Of a stretch of 64,000 nt of DNA, positions 1-10,024 are shown piece after piece. The notes below the pieces were generated by a model. That model saw only the letters and a program-made list of their open reading frames with translations, did no database searches and was not told the DNA's origin. Numbering within the stretch: position 1 is the first letter of the stretch; the number at the start of each line of letters is the position of its first letter. The DNA is taken from assembly GCF_037893015.1 (NCBI RefSeq), contig NC_133658.1, positions 881,992,893 to 882,056,892 on the forward strand, in the 5' to 3' direction. The position numbers and the translations under genes were made by a program. The DNA is from Macrotis lagotis. Lineage: Eukaryota; Chordata; Mammalia; Peramelemorphia; Peramelidae.

Positions 1-40
1 ATGTATATGTATATATATAATTATATATATATTAACATTA
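1..40. repeat. (TA)n microsatellite
   Basis: Alternating T and A with a few G interruptions; simple-sequence DNA cut by the window edge. Confidence 0.8.
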
Positions 41-394
41 TCAAGGTTCTGGTATATTTTTTCTTACTAAAAATTTCCTAATTAAATTTTAATGATTCCA
101 GGTTCAGAATATTTCTGTTCTTTCTTGACTATCTGTATTATACTATGCAAGCCCATAATAGGAGGACCACAGAAAGAATTAAAAACTCATTAAATCTCAA
201 GTACTTGCTCTCTGATTGGCAGATCTCCTGGAGGCCACTCCAGAACCACTAAACTCTGATCCTTTCCTGAATAAACATCAACCGACCCAGTAAACACAAA
301 GTAGAATATTCACAATGACTCCTGACCATGGGAAAGTGCATTCTATATTATGGAATCATAGGTGGGATTTGAGTTGTGGCTCACAACACACCTC

Positions 395-545
395 TGAAGT
401 AGGAAGAACAGGGATCATTAGTCTTATTCTTCAGATAAAAAAAAAAAACTTGAGGCCCAGAGAGTGATTTCCCATTGAATCACTGGCAAAACTGAGACTT
501 TAGCTGGGGTTTCCTGATTCCATTGTTCTGTTCTTTTCAATATCT
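395..545 (-). repeat. MIR-like SINE fragment
   Basis: Reading the minus strand gives a weak MIR core: the reverse complement of 'cttgaggcccagagag' corresponds to the 'ctgaggcacagagagg' segment. It is old and diverged. The rest of 41-700 shows no gene or recognisable element. Confidence 0.4.
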
Positions 546-702
546 TTTACTATATTAATATGATATATTACAATTCACATTCTGAGAAGCTCTCCAGATA
601 ATCCAGATCAACCCCTTCATAGATTGGGGGGAAGGGGAATAAATGTCTTTAAATTTTCATGATCAAAAATAGGTTTCTTGGAAACTAGGTTTAAAATAAT
701 CC

Positions 703-905
703 CTGGCAGCTAGGTGGCAGAGTGGATAGAGCACTGGGCATGGAGTCAAGAACTCAAATCTGACTTCAGACACTTATCTGATGAGTGATCCTGGATAAGT
801 CACAAACTGTTTCCTCAGCTGTGAAATGAGGACAATAACAGCACCTACCCTTCAGGGTTGTTTTGAGGATCAAATGAGATAATATTTACAAAGTGCTTTC
901 TAATT
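703..905 (+). repeat. tRNA-derived SINE (MAR1/MIR type)
   Basis: It opens with 'ggcagctaggtggcagagtg' and 'gatagagcactgggcatgga', followed by the tRNA-like box, 'cctcagctgtgaaatgagga', and the tail 'gatcaaatgagataatattt'. The head is shared with the WSINE copies but the tail is the long MIR-like one, so this is an older family. Confidence 0.8.
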
Positions 906-944
906 CCCTCGCCTGCCATCCTCAATGATTTGATTTGTCATTAC

Positions 945-1140
945 ACCTTCGGTATTGAGGTGGATTGAGTGCTAGGGCTGGAAACCCAGAAAACCCAAGT
1001 TCAAATTCTGCCTCAAATATTTATTAGACAGGTAAGCTTTCAAGCTTCAATTTCTTCATCTGCAAAATAAGGGATCTGGACTCAATGATCTCTAAGATTC
1101 TCTAGTAGTTTTAAATATATGATCCTATAATTCTATGGTC
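945..1140 (+). repeat. MIR3-like SINE
   Basis: The body has 'caagttcaaattctgcctca' and 'cttcatctgcaaaataaggg'. The tail reads 'ctcaatgatctctaagattc', ending in short repeats of 'atgatcctataattctatgg'. This single-copy tail is the type from which the 33-bp arrays elsewhere in the window seem to derive. Confidence 0.7.
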
Positions 1141-1369
1141 CCTGGGCTTTTTTTTTTTGCTGTGTGATGATCTGTATTAGCTCCTCAGAATAAGTGCGAG
1201 TGCCTCAAAAACAGGAACTATGTTATATTTCTATTTGGACCTTCTAGGTTTAGCCAATGGAATCAGGAAAAGGCACTGAGCTTTTTCCATCCATTCGACT
1301 GAAATGATCTCAGTCTTCAAAGCCCTAAAGAAGGTAGGTTGTAGGGGACAATAGAGAAGTAAAGAGATG

Positions 1370-1640
1370 GGGGACAGCTAATTGGCAAAGTACACTCTAC
1401 TAGGCTTAGAATCAGGAAGACCTGAGTTCAAATGTGGCCTTAAATATTAACTAGTTGTGTGAACTTGGGCAAATCACTTAGCCTCTGTCTACTCCAAATT
1501 TTTCAACTATAAAATGGAGATGATAACACTTATCTCCCAGGGTGGTTGGGAGGATAAAATGAAATAAATATTTGTAAATCACTTAACATACTATCTAGCA
1601 CATAGTAAGAACTATATGAATAATAAGCATTATTAATATT
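1370..1640 (+). repeat. tRNA-derived SINE (MAR1/MIR type)
   Basis: A near full-length element: 'ggacagctaattggcaaagt' head, 'gacctgagttcaaatgtggc' box, 'gaacttgggcaaatcactta', then the MIR-like 3' part 'ctagcacatagtaagaacta'. Confidence 0.8.
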
Positions 1641-2491
1641 AATATCTGGAACTGGGATCTCAGGTCTGAATCTAATGAGGGAGGTATCGCTCCCCCCTTT
1701 CCTGTCCCAGTTACTTCTATTTCTCCTTTTCCCCCCGCCTCTAGACCCAAAGGTTCCCCACTGACTTCCATTTTACTCTGAACCCAAGGGCAACTATCAA
1801 ACCCACTGGGACTTATGATACCTTCAAATTTCCACTGCTTATCTGTACAGAAGAACACTACTCATGGATTCTTCTATGATTTGGGCTTATTTTGCCCATT
1901 TGACTATCTGTATTATACTATGCTCACTACTGCCAGAGGAGTCCATTATAGACCTGCAAATTCCAGACAAGAACATGCCAGTTCCTAATGTTCTTTATTG
2001 CCCAGATGGCCAAAATCCTCAAATGGAGCTTCTCAAAATGAGTGAGAGGTCTGCTCCAAAGATAAGCAAAAAAAAAAAGAGAAAACAACATATGAAAAAC
2101 CTTCCTTCGTGTCTGGGAGTCAGAAATAAAACCACCATCTTCCTCTTACTTTGTTCTTCATCTTTACTTTCTTCCACTTCTTTCTCATCTGCCTTTTCCT
2201 TCTTTTACTTTGAATGGAAGAAGGGGGTGGAGGTAAAGCCTCATTTATTAATCACTTTCTGTGTTCAAAGTCCCTGCCGTCAAGGACTTTATGTTCTAAT
2301 TGGGAGAGATGACACAGACATGAGGGTTTGTTGCAGGAAGTGTGGGATGGTTCAGTATAGCCCACCATTTTGCTGGATTTGGGCTGATGCCACTCTACTC
2401 ATCAAATGTCTTCCAATAGCTATATCCAGTCTAAATTTCAGGAAAGAGATAGGGGAAATAGTCTTGTTCACAATGATTAAGGAAAGGGTAA
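1641..2491. other. No gene seen; diverged repeat remnants
   Basis: A 212-codon open frame (1864-2502, plus) runs through here. It ends inside the SINE at 2492, has no recognisable domain, and crosses an L2 3'-end fragment (about 2235-2320, minus, with 'ttctaattgggagagatgac'). I read it as chance. A 24-bp sequence at 1900-1923 repeats exactly at 125-148. Confidence 0.5.
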
Positions 2492-2646
2492 GGGGCAGCT
2501 AGGTGGTGCAGTGGATAGAGCACCAGCCCTGGAGTCAGGAGTACCTGAGCTCAAATCCAGCCTCAGACACTTAATAATGACCTAGCTGTGTGGTCTTGGG
2601 CAAGACACTTAACCCCATTGCCTTGCAAAAACTTAAAAAAAAAAAA
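2492..2646 (+). repeat. WSINE1-type SINE
   Basis: Complete copy, from 'ggggcagctaggtggtgcag' to 'cttgcaaaaactt' and an A-run. Flanked by 'aaggaaagg' on both sides (about 2479-2487 and 2645-2654), a short target-site duplication. Confidence 0.9.
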
Positions 2647-2785
2647 GGAAAGGATAGTGAAATGAAGCATCAGAATGAATAGTATTGCTAGGTTACCTCC
2701 TTTGGAGGGACCTGAGAAGACAAAAAGCAAAGGAAACTTCTGGTGGGATCCTCTTCTGATGTTCATCATATTCCTAGGCAAATGG

Positions 2786-2943
2786 TTGTTGGTGGTGATG
2801 GTCCTTTATTCTTGAAGAAGGCAAATAGTATGTTTGAAGTTAGGAAGACCTAAGTTCAAATCCTGCCTTAGACTCTTACTAACCATGGGATCTTGGACAG
2901 TCACTTAATCTATTTCAGCTTTAATTTTTGTGAATGTGAAGTA
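2786..2943. repeat. RTE 3'-tip fragment (minus) followed by a SINE (plus)
   Basis: 2786-2826 resembles the antisense RTE/RTE-SINE 3' end ('gtcctttattcttgaagaag'). From about 2826 a plus-strand SINE body follows with 'gacctaagttcaaatcctgc' and 'ttggacagtcacttaatcta'. It ends at the Tigger1-like element. Confidence 0.5.
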
Positions 2944-3978
2944 GGGCATATCTTGTTTTATTGTGCTTCACTTTATTTCACTTACAGATATTCATTTTTT
3001 ATAAATTGAAAGTTTGACAATCCTGTGTCAAGTCTATCTTTTAGCAGCATTTTTTCCAGCAGTATGTACTCACATCATGTTTCTGTGTCAAATCTTGGTA
3101 ATTCTCACAATATTTCAAATTTCATTGTTATTGTATATTATGGTTATTTGTGATTAGTGATCTTTGATGTTATTATTGTAATTGGGATGACACATTAAGA
3201 AAGCAAATTGAATGTTGTTTATATTTTGACTTCTCCACTGACTGACCATTTCCCGTCTGTCTCCCTCTCCTCAGGCTCCCTATTGCCTGAGACACAATAT
3301 TAAAATTAGACTAAGTAATAAAGTCTACAATAGCCTCTGAATGTTCACGTGAAAGGAAAAGTTGATCAATAGGCAAATTTCTTTGTTGTCTTATTTTTAA
3401 AAATTGCCACAACCTCACCCCCACCAACCTTCAGCAACCACCACCCTGATCAGTCAACAGCCATCAACATAGAGGCAAGACCCTCCACCAGCAAAAAAAA
3501 AAAAAAATACAACTAGTTAAAGAGCAACTAAGTGATAGAATGGATAGAATACTGGGCCTGGAATCAGAAAGACTAGTTGAATTCAATTCAATTCAAATCC
3601 AGTCCTAAACACTGAGTAGCTGTGTGACCCTGGGCAAGTCACTTAGCCCTGCTTACCTTGTTCCTCATTTGTAAAAATGAAGAGAAAGATATGGCAAACC
3701 ACTTTAGTATCTTTGCAAGAAAACCCCAATGGAATCAGAAAAAGTCACTGAGCTGAGGGCTCAGGTGATGGTTAGCATTTTTCCACAATTAAGTATTTTT
3801 AATTAAGTCATATACATTTTAGATGTAATATTATTGCACACTTAATAGACTGCAATATAGTGTAAATATAACTTTCATTATGTACTAGGAAACAAAAATT
3901 CATATGACTCACTTTATTGCAATGTTCCCTTTATTTTGGTAATATAGAACTGAACCCAAAATATCTCTGAGGTATCCC
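2944..3978 (+). mobile_element. Tigger1-like DNA transposon, internally deleted
   Basis: The ends match what I remember of Tigger1 (TcMar-Tigger). The left starts 'gggcatatcttgttttattg' and the right ends 'atatctctgaggtatccc', with TA on each side. The 5' region ('catcatgtttctgtgtcaaa') and 3' region ('accaccaccctgatcagtca', 'aagaccctccaccagcaaaa') are collinear with the family. Almost all of the transposase gene is missing: the left part stops around 'gtgaaaggaaaagtt' near 3350 and the 3' region begins at once. A SINE sits inside at about 3520-3750. Without the SINE the element is about 0.8 kb, typical of a non-autonomous derivative. Identification is by recall. Confidence 0.8.
3520..3750 (+). 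repeat. tRNA-derived SINE with BovB/RTE-like tail, inserted in Tigger1
   Basis: Body 'gtagctgtgtgaccctgggc', tail 'ggcaaaccactttagtatct' and 'tgcaagaaaaccccaatgga'. That tail belongs to a marsupial SINE group whose 3' end resembles BovB-type RTE LINEs. The insertion splits the 3' region of the transposon, so it is younger than the transposon. Confidence 0.75.
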
Positions 3979-4269
3979 TATTAGCCCCTAACTCATAGGA
4001 TTGCTGTAGAATCTTAAATCCATAAACAACATTTATTAATAGTATTGCTTATGTTTCTCATTTCCTCCAGTCAGTGTTCTTTCTTCTATTACTTTCCCTT
4101 CCCCTTTTAGGTTCTTTCACCTTCTCCTCTTCTTCCTCCTTTCTCATTAATTTATTCATTCACCCTATCTTTCTCCTTATTCTTTACCTATTCTTCCTTT
4201 CCTTATTTATGATTCTTTTCCTCTTGCTCCTGTTGATGATTGTGTCAAAGTCATTCTGGCCTTGATCCT

Positions 4270-4475
4270 GGGCTATCTACTAGCATTGTGACCCTAGGCA
4301 AATCACTTAACGGCTATGGCTGTCTTAGTTTCCTCATGTGTAAAATGGGAAAAACAATGCAACCTACCTCATAGGATTATGGTGAAGATCAAATGAGGTA
4401 ATAGTTGTATTTTTTAAGTGTTTAGCACAGTGTTTAGCATGTAGTAAGTGCTATGTAAATGATTTTTACCTTCTC
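4270..4475 (+). repeat. MIR SINE
   Basis: Good MIR order: 'gtgaccctaggcaaatcact', 'cctcatgtgtaaaatgggaa', 'ctcataggattatggtgaag', 'gtttagcatgtagtaagtgc'. The T/C-rich open frame just upstream (4074-4265) is low-complexity. Confidence 0.8.
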
Positions 4476-4504
4476 TACACATACATGTATCTATATATGT
4501 ATCA

Positions 4505-4660
4505 AAAAAATTCAGCAAAGCATTTTACAAATATTATCTCATTTAATCCTCACAATTTTGAAAGATGGGTGACATTGTTATCCCCATTTTATAGATGAGA
4601 AAAAAAGAGAATGATAGATTAAATGACTTGCCCAGGATCACATAGTTGACTTTTCTGCCT
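4505..4660 (-). repeat. MIR SINE (antisense)
   Basis: 'attatctcatttaatcctca', 'ttatccccattttatagatg' and 'gacttgcccaggatcacata' are the antisense MIR core and tRNA-like box in order. Confidence 0.8.
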
Positions 4661-4974
4661 GTGACTTCATAAGAATAGACCATCTTTGGATATTGTGAAT
4701 TTCTGAGGTTGTGCAGGCATAGATTATGAGGTCCCTTCCAAATCTGAGATTCTATGATTTCAAAATCTTCCCAAGGTCTCTGTCCAAACTATGACAAGAG
4801 GAAAAGAGGAGAATGTAGGTAAATATATCCTGGAAGAGGAGAATCTTATCTCCCCAAGCCATAACCAAGGTTTTAAAAATGCAAATGAATATCAGGTTTT
4901 AAAATAAGCTGGTTGTAAAGGGAAAATGCAGAGTGAGTAGGGAATCAGAAAGTCTTAAAGGTTGTCCTACTATC

Positions 4975-5160
4975 ATAAAATTTAGAGCCAGAAAGGATTT
5001 AGAGACCATCAAGTCCCACCTACTCATTTAACAGAGGAGCAGATTGAGCTCCACAGAGGTTAAATGATTAAGCACAGGTCACAAAAATAGTATGTGACAG
5101 TAACAAGATTTGAAACCAGGTGTCTTATTATCATATCTAGAGCTTGCTATGTTACACCAC
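4975..5160 (-). repeat. MIR3-like SINE (antisense)
   Basis: Starts 'tttagagccagaaaggattt' and continues 'agagaccatcaagtcccacc', the antisense of the MIR3 tail; then 'gaggttaaatgattaagcac'. Confidence 0.65.
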
Positions 5161-5394
5161 AGAATCTTTAGCTTCAGTTCTGGGACATAGCTAGGTCTTC
5201 ACACAACTCCAGAGTTCAAAAGGACATCAACAGATTACTTTATAGCACCTCTAAGGACCTTAGAGATCATCCCTCATTTTACAGATGAAAAAACTGAGGC
5301 CCAAGTACCATATCTTGATCTCATCAGTTATTACTGCTTCCCCATAGTACTTTGTATTTATTTTTAAGTTACATGTTGAAATAGTACAAAAATT

Positions 5395-5740
5395 CTCAGT
5401 CTTTTTTGTGTCCTAAGCCTCTTTGACAGTTTGGTGAAACTTATGGATTTCTTCTCAGGATATTTTTGAAAACATGCAATAAGACAATAGCAGTGGGGTG
5501 GCTAGGTAGCACAATGGATAGAGCACTGGCCTTGGAGTCAGGAATACCTGAGTACCATTCTCAGACACTTAATAATTACCTAGCTGTGTGGCCTTGGACA
5601 AGTCACTTAACCCCATTGCCTTGCAAAAAACCTAAAAACTTTTAAAAAAAAGACAATAGGAGTATAAAGAGACTGCATCATATTAAGATAGTTATAAAAA
5701 TTTTTAATTTTTTAATTTAAAATTTTAGAATATAAATTTT
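5395..5740 (+). mobile_element. hAT-type non-autonomous DNA transposon, fragment
   Basis: The left part reads 'attctcagtcttttttgtgt' and 'gacagtttggtgaaacttat'. It resembles the left end of the better-kept copy at 49485-49693. No matching right terminal repeat is clear, so the 3' limit is uncertain. A WSINE is inserted inside. Confidence 0.5.
5494..5649 (+). repeat. WSINE1-type SINE
   Basis: Complete copy inserted in the hAT fragment. Exact duplication 'aagacaatag' at 5481-5490 and 5650-5659; similarity continues one or two bases further. Confidence 0.9.
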
Positions 5741-6009
5741 TGATATCAAAATTTTATTGCTCCTGCTTAGTGGAATATGAACTGCTTTAAGGGCTGGGAA
5801 TCATTTTGCTTTTTCTTTGTAGCCCATAGTTTAGTATAGTAACCAGGATATCATAGGCACTTAATGAATGAATGCTTTTCTATTGATTTAAACTAACTTA
5901 AGGAGGGTTCAGTAAATGGATAATTTTTTTTCTCCAGTCTTTTCCTCCTTCTCTCTACTTCTTTTTGCATCACACCCCAAAAGCAGTGACCTAGAGACTT
6001 ATCAGGCTG

Positions 6010-6190
6010 TTTGGTGTATAGGCATAAAGGGGATCTTTGAGCTCGCCTAGTTCAATCTCTTCTTTTTCACAGGTAGACACCGAAGCCCTGAAAGGTGGGC
6101 AAAATTCCCAAGGTCTCACAGATAGTGAGTAGAAAGAGCTAGCCAGGTTTAAACCTGGCTTGGCAGCCACATTCTTTGCATCGTTCCAGT
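6010..6190 (-). repeat. MIR3-like SINE (antisense)
   Basis: 'gcctagttcaatctcttctt' and 'aaggtctcacagatagtgag' are antisense MIR3 segments in order. Confidence 0.6.
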
Positions 6191-6225
6191 CTGCTTATTG
6201 ATTCCTTGAAGAAAGGCAAGAAGAG

Positions 6226-6376
6226 AGGCGGCTAGGTGGTGTAGTGGATAGAGCACTGGCCCTGGAGTCAGGATGACCTGGGTTCAAATCTGGTCTCAGA
6301 CACTTAATAATTACCTAGCTGTGTGGCCTTGGGCAAGCCACTTAACCCCGTTGCCTTGCAAAAACCTAAAAAAAAA
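6226..6376 (+). repeat. WSINE1-type SINE
   Basis: Complete copy with exact 11-bp duplications 'aaggcaagaag' at 6213-6223 and 6377-6387. Confidence 0.92.
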
Positions 6377-6534
6377 AAGGCAAGAAGGAATTTTCCTGGC
6401 AGGGGCTGTTGATCAGCACCTCAACAATCCAATGATGTGGGTAGGACTAACTTTGACTTTCTTTCCCCAACTATTGTTGGTTAGAAGAGTGGAGGGAGTA
6501 TAGGAAAAGCTAAAGGTAAGGGGACTTGAAATAG

Positions 6535-6810
6535 ATGATATATTGGGCAGAGTGAACAAAGAGGAGAAAGAGGAGAACATAAAGGAGGAGGAAGAAGGTG
6601 AAAGACTGAAAGGAGAGAAGAGGATGATGAAGAAAAAGAATAAAGAAGGTGAAGGAACAGGATAAATTCAGTCCCTTCAAACTCTGAGATTATGTGAGTC
6701 AAGGATTATAGGCCTGATGAGGAAAAAGAAGGAAGAAGATGAAGGAACAGAATAAAATCAAGTCCCTTCAAACTCTGGGATTCTGTGAATTGAGGATTTG
6801 TAAGCTAACA
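6535..6810 (+). repeat. Purine-rich stretch with a two-unit tandem duplication
   Basis: GA-rich DNA in which a block of about 70 bp occurs twice about 90 bp apart, near 6645-6710 and 6735-6805. Shared words include 'gatgaaggaacag'-like starts and 'cccttcaaactctg' followed by a 'gtga..gaggatt' end. The 'cccttcaaactctgggattc' part resembles a MIR3 tail. Confidence 0.7.
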
Positions 6811-6870
6811 GGAAGATTTCATCTCAAATATCTTGTACTATTTTTGCCCAGTTCTCTCTTTTGTTGTTAC

Positions 6871-7571
6871 CATATTTCTCTGTATATAAGATGCACCCTT
6901 TGTTGGAAAATTTGGGATCTAAAAACTGGGAGTGTATTATACAGTGGTTGTAGATTTTTATACTTGCATTTCCCGCTTTTTTTGTCTTTGTGCTCATTGT
7001 TTCACATTTGTTATTAGGCTATAGTTTGCCACGTTCTGCCCAGAAATAGCTCAGAAAAGATTTTCATGTGGTGCTTAAATCCAAGTTAAAAGTGATCCAG
7101 TTTGCAAAAATGAATGGAAATCATGCTGCTGAATGTAAGTTTGGTCTTCCTCCAACTGAGAAAGCAATCCAAGACTAGCTATGGGAAGAAGAAACCCTAC
7201 TGAAGAAGGCCATGAGAGGCAAAATGGCCTGATTTAGAGAGGGAATTGAAGATCTGGATTGAAGAGCAAAGGGAAATTGGAATTCCTGTGTCCACAAAGA
7301 TGGTTCAGCATGAGGCAAAAAGAATTGTTGATGAAAAAGAAGCTACTGATTTCAAAAGACACAATTGGTACTTCGAGTTCATGAAATGGAATGGATTAAG
7401 CATGTGTCCATGCACCAGACTTGTTCAAAAGATGCCTGAAAGCTCTGAGCAAAAGGTCTTTGAATTTCATGATGAATAAAACTTGAGTTCAATCACTTTA
7501 TGTAATATATATTTTTCATATTTCAGGCCCCCAAATTAAGGTGCATCTTATCTTATATAGAGAGAAATATG
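6871..7571 (+). mobile_element. pogo/Tigger-type DNA transposon, 0.7-kb deleted copy
   Basis: Terminal inverted repeats are visible. The left end is 'catatttctctgtatataag' followed by 'atgcacc'. The right end holds 'aaggtgcatcttatcttata' and closes 'agagaaatatg'. The inside encodes broken transposase-like sequence whose best-kept part is a helix-turn-helix domain (7246-7479). TIRs of the type 'gtataaga(c/t)gcacc' are known from pogo-related mariner elements. The catalytic DDE part is absent. Confidence 0.75.
7246..7479 (+). pseudogene. Transposase remnant: CENP-B/Tc5-type helix-turn-helix domain
   Basis: The 77-residue open frame contains 'WIEEQREIGIPVSTKMVQHE' and then 'AKRIVDEKE' and 'HNWYFEFMKWNGLSM'. 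This is the recognisable pattern of the second HTH (CENP-B/HTH_Tnp_Tc5) in pogo/Tigger transposases: a conserved W, then 'G.PVS..M', then 'A..I', then 'W...F..R.GLS'. Upstream, 7100-7240 carries the first HTH ('MNGNHAAECKFGLPPTEKAI') in a frame interrupted by stops at codons where the family has W or Q. It stops after the DNA-binding half, so it is a transposon fossil and not a host gene. Confidence 0.7.
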
Positions 7572-7574
7572 AAT

Positions 7575-8010
7575 CTCATCAAAACTTACTGGGTGGCATG
7601 AGCAAATTGATTCAACTTCTGAGTCTCAGTTTCTTTATCTATAAAATAGTTCTAATAATGTTGGAAAGGACACACCAAAGAATTTGTTCTGAGGCTCAAA
7701 TTAGATAATGCATATAAAATGCTTTGTAAACCTCAAGGTAATAATTAAATGTCAGCTCAGCTGTTTCATTTTATAGGAGAGAGTGGGGAGTAAATATTGC
7801 TCTTCCTCTAAGTCAATTAGGAGGCCATAGAATGAGGTAGGAGTTTTGAAAATCTCTTACACTTATTCATGTAACCACAGACAAGTCAATTCACATCCTT
7901 GAGCCTCAGTTTCCTCACCTATAAGATGGAGGGAACAATGCTTATATCAACTAACTTACTGGTTCATTATGAGAAAAAATAAAGTCTTAAATAAATGTGT
8001 GCTCAGACCA
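7575..8010 (+). repeat. Two MIR-like SINE fragments
   Basis: 7575-7760 holds 'gagtctcagtttctttatct' and 'gctcaaattagataatgcat'. 7850-8010 holds 'gagcctcagtttcctcacct' and 'ataagatggagggaacaatg'. Both are in plus orientation and degraded. Confidence 0.65.
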
Positions 8011-8420
8011 TAAAATTAATTGATCTCTGAGTGGAAGAGACTTCAGAGGACCTTCATCCAAGTTCTACCTAAAGAGAAGAAAGAAATCTCTTTTACAATA
8101 TCCCCAAACAAGAGGTTATCATCCATATTAAACACTGCCAGGGACAGGAAACACACCAAAGCATCCTTGAATGTTAGGAAGCTTATTGATGAAGGTTTCC
8201 TTACAGTGTGTTGAAATGTCTCCCTTAGCTTCCACACATTACTCCCAGTTCATTTTTTTCTAGGACCAAACATAGAAAACAGTCAGAAAATCATAGAAGT
8301 TTAGAAGAGACCCAAGAGGCTGTTTAGGTCAAACTATATCTAAATAAGAATCTTCTCTATCTGAAGGGTAGTGGCATTGCTGGCATCATCATTATCATCT
8401 ATTAATTATATGCCAGATAA

Positions 8421-8499
8421 AAAGGGTGTCCCAAAAATCTTAGTGCAGTTTAAATTTTTACTAGCTGAAAATTGCACTAATATTGATGGGATACCTTGT
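8421..8499 (+). mobile_element. Mariner-type MITE, about 80 bp
   Basis: A near-palindrome. The left arm is 'gggtgtcccaaaaatcttag' followed by 'tgcagttt'. The right arm is the imperfect inverse, 'aaattgcactaatattgatg' followed by 'ggataccttgta'. Length and 'gggtgtcccaaaa' ends fit the small palindromic MITEs of mariner elements, such as MADE1. TA lies at the right edge. Confidence 0.75.
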
Positions 8500-8524
8500 A
8501 TAAATTACATAATTATTAAAATAT

Positions 8525-8690
8525 GGACTTGAATCTCACTTTTCCCTACCTACTAATTGTGTGGACTTAAGAGTGTTACTTCTTTTTGGGCCTCAGTTTA
8601 CTCCTGTGTAAAACAAATCTATGACATTGGCCTAGACAAACTCTAAAATCCCTTTAGCTTCATATCTTATTGTCCTGTAAACTAAAAAAC
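8525..8690 (+). repeat. MIR3-like SINE
   Basis: 'gggcctcagtttactcctgt', then 'tgacattggcctagacaaac' and a tail 'tctaaaatccctttagcttc'. Single-copy tail, not expanded. Confidence 0.6.
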
Positions 8691-9234
8691 CTAATAGATC
8701 CTCAGATCACTGCCTTTGGAGTGAGAAGCAAGAAGAGCTAGAGGGAAAGTTTTCTATTATACTTACTATTTATACTTTTGGGTACAGGAAGGTAAAACTG
8801 TGAACAAACAATACTTCCTAAGTTAAAAAATTAACCTTCTAAAATTTCAAACAAAACTAATTTTAAAAATTAGGTTCAAGACTAAAAGATCAACTTAAAC
8901 CTAGATTTCATTAAAACTTGAACCTTAAAGTGAAAGAAAAAGCATACACCCAGGACTCAGGAAGTAAAAAGGGCCCTTGAACCTGTTGATTAAATTACCA
9001 TTTCTCATCAATGAAAGAGCAAAGGACATGAAGTAAGGCCATGGAAACCAGTTAGACAAGAAAGTGACCCAGTAAGATTTACCTTGAACAGAGGTTCTAG
9101 TGAAAGCCAAGAAATACACTCCCATCTTGCTCTCCCCAAAGGCTCTGCAAACCAGGTTTGCCATAACCTTTCTTTCCAAGCCCACAGAGCTAGATAGCTC
9201 AGCATCCTTCCCCACAGACTCTTCTAATGAAGCC
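8691..9234. other. No gene or element recognised
   Basis: Unique-looking sequence. Open frames on the minus strand (8925-9215) have no domain or supporting splice or promoter context. Confidence 0.5.
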
Positions 9235-9370
9235 AGTTACTTGAGCCAGAATTAATAGAATCCGAATTATTAATTGCCTACAACAATTCTGGGCCACCTG
9301 AGCACCTTGGCTTCATATGAACACCAATTACAGCCTCATCAATATTCATCTCACATAAGCTCCATTCTCT
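9235..9370. promoter_or_regulatory. Candidate conserved non-coding island
   Basis: Repeat-free, with several homeodomain-type cores in a short span: 'ccagaattaatagaatccga', 'attattaattgcctac', 'caccaattacag'. 'acaacaattctggg' is SOX-like. Chosen by composition only; conservation is not shown. Confidence 0.25.
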
Positions 9371-9689
9371 GATAGTCCCTTTCCCCACTGTAAAGGATCT
9401 CTTCTCTTGGCCCTACCTCTCCTTTTAGGAGCTTGCTGGGGATTTTGTAGTTCTCCTCTGCATTCCATAAAGATCAAATATTTGAGGAGTCTGGAAGTGA
9501 AAAGTCTGAAGGCTAATGTGGGGGAAGAACCCTGGGGGCATGGAGATAGAAAGTTCTTGACCACAGCAGGGAAGGTCAGACCAAAGGTGAGGTGAACCTC
9601 CTGCTGACCTGAGTAAAAATGTTCTCCCTTCCAGAGACTCAGGGAATTTTAAATATGTCACTCACTCATGTACTCATGTAGATGGCACT
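9371..9689. other. No gene seen; overlapping open frames on both strands
   Basis: Short open frames (9346-9564 and 9425-9661 minus, 9407-9595 plus) overlap on opposite strands, as expected by chance in GC-richer DNA. No known domain. Confidence 0.5.
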
Positions 9690-9877
9690 TGGATTCAGTT
9701 TAAAGGAAAAGGAGAATTCTTTGAAACAGAGATGAAGAGGGAAGGCATTCAGGCCTAAAGAATGGTCAGTTCAAATGCATGGAGTTAGAAGATAGGGTGT
9801 CTTGTAGAGAAAAAAAGAAAACCAATTTGGATGGATTTCAGTGTGGGATGGGAAGTAATGTTCAATGAGAATGAAAA

Positions 9878-10024
9878 GGGGGCAGCTAGGTGGCCAGTGG
9901 ATAGAACATTGGCCCTGGAGTCAAGTCAGGAGGACTTGGAGTTCAAATCCAGCCTCAGACACTTAATTATTACCTAGCTCTGTGACTTTGGGCAAGTCAC
10001 TTTACCCCATTGCCTTACCAAAAA
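9878..10024 (+). repeat. WSINE1-type SINE
   Basis: Complete copy with an exact 14-bp duplication 'aatgagaatgaaaa' at 9864-9877 and 10025-10038. It sits inside the L2. Confidence 0.93.

Noticed and set aside
1864-2502. 212-codon plus-strand open frame
   Set aside because: Ends in a WSINE, crosses an L2 fragment, contains Lys and Ser/Phe low-complexity runs, and has no domain.
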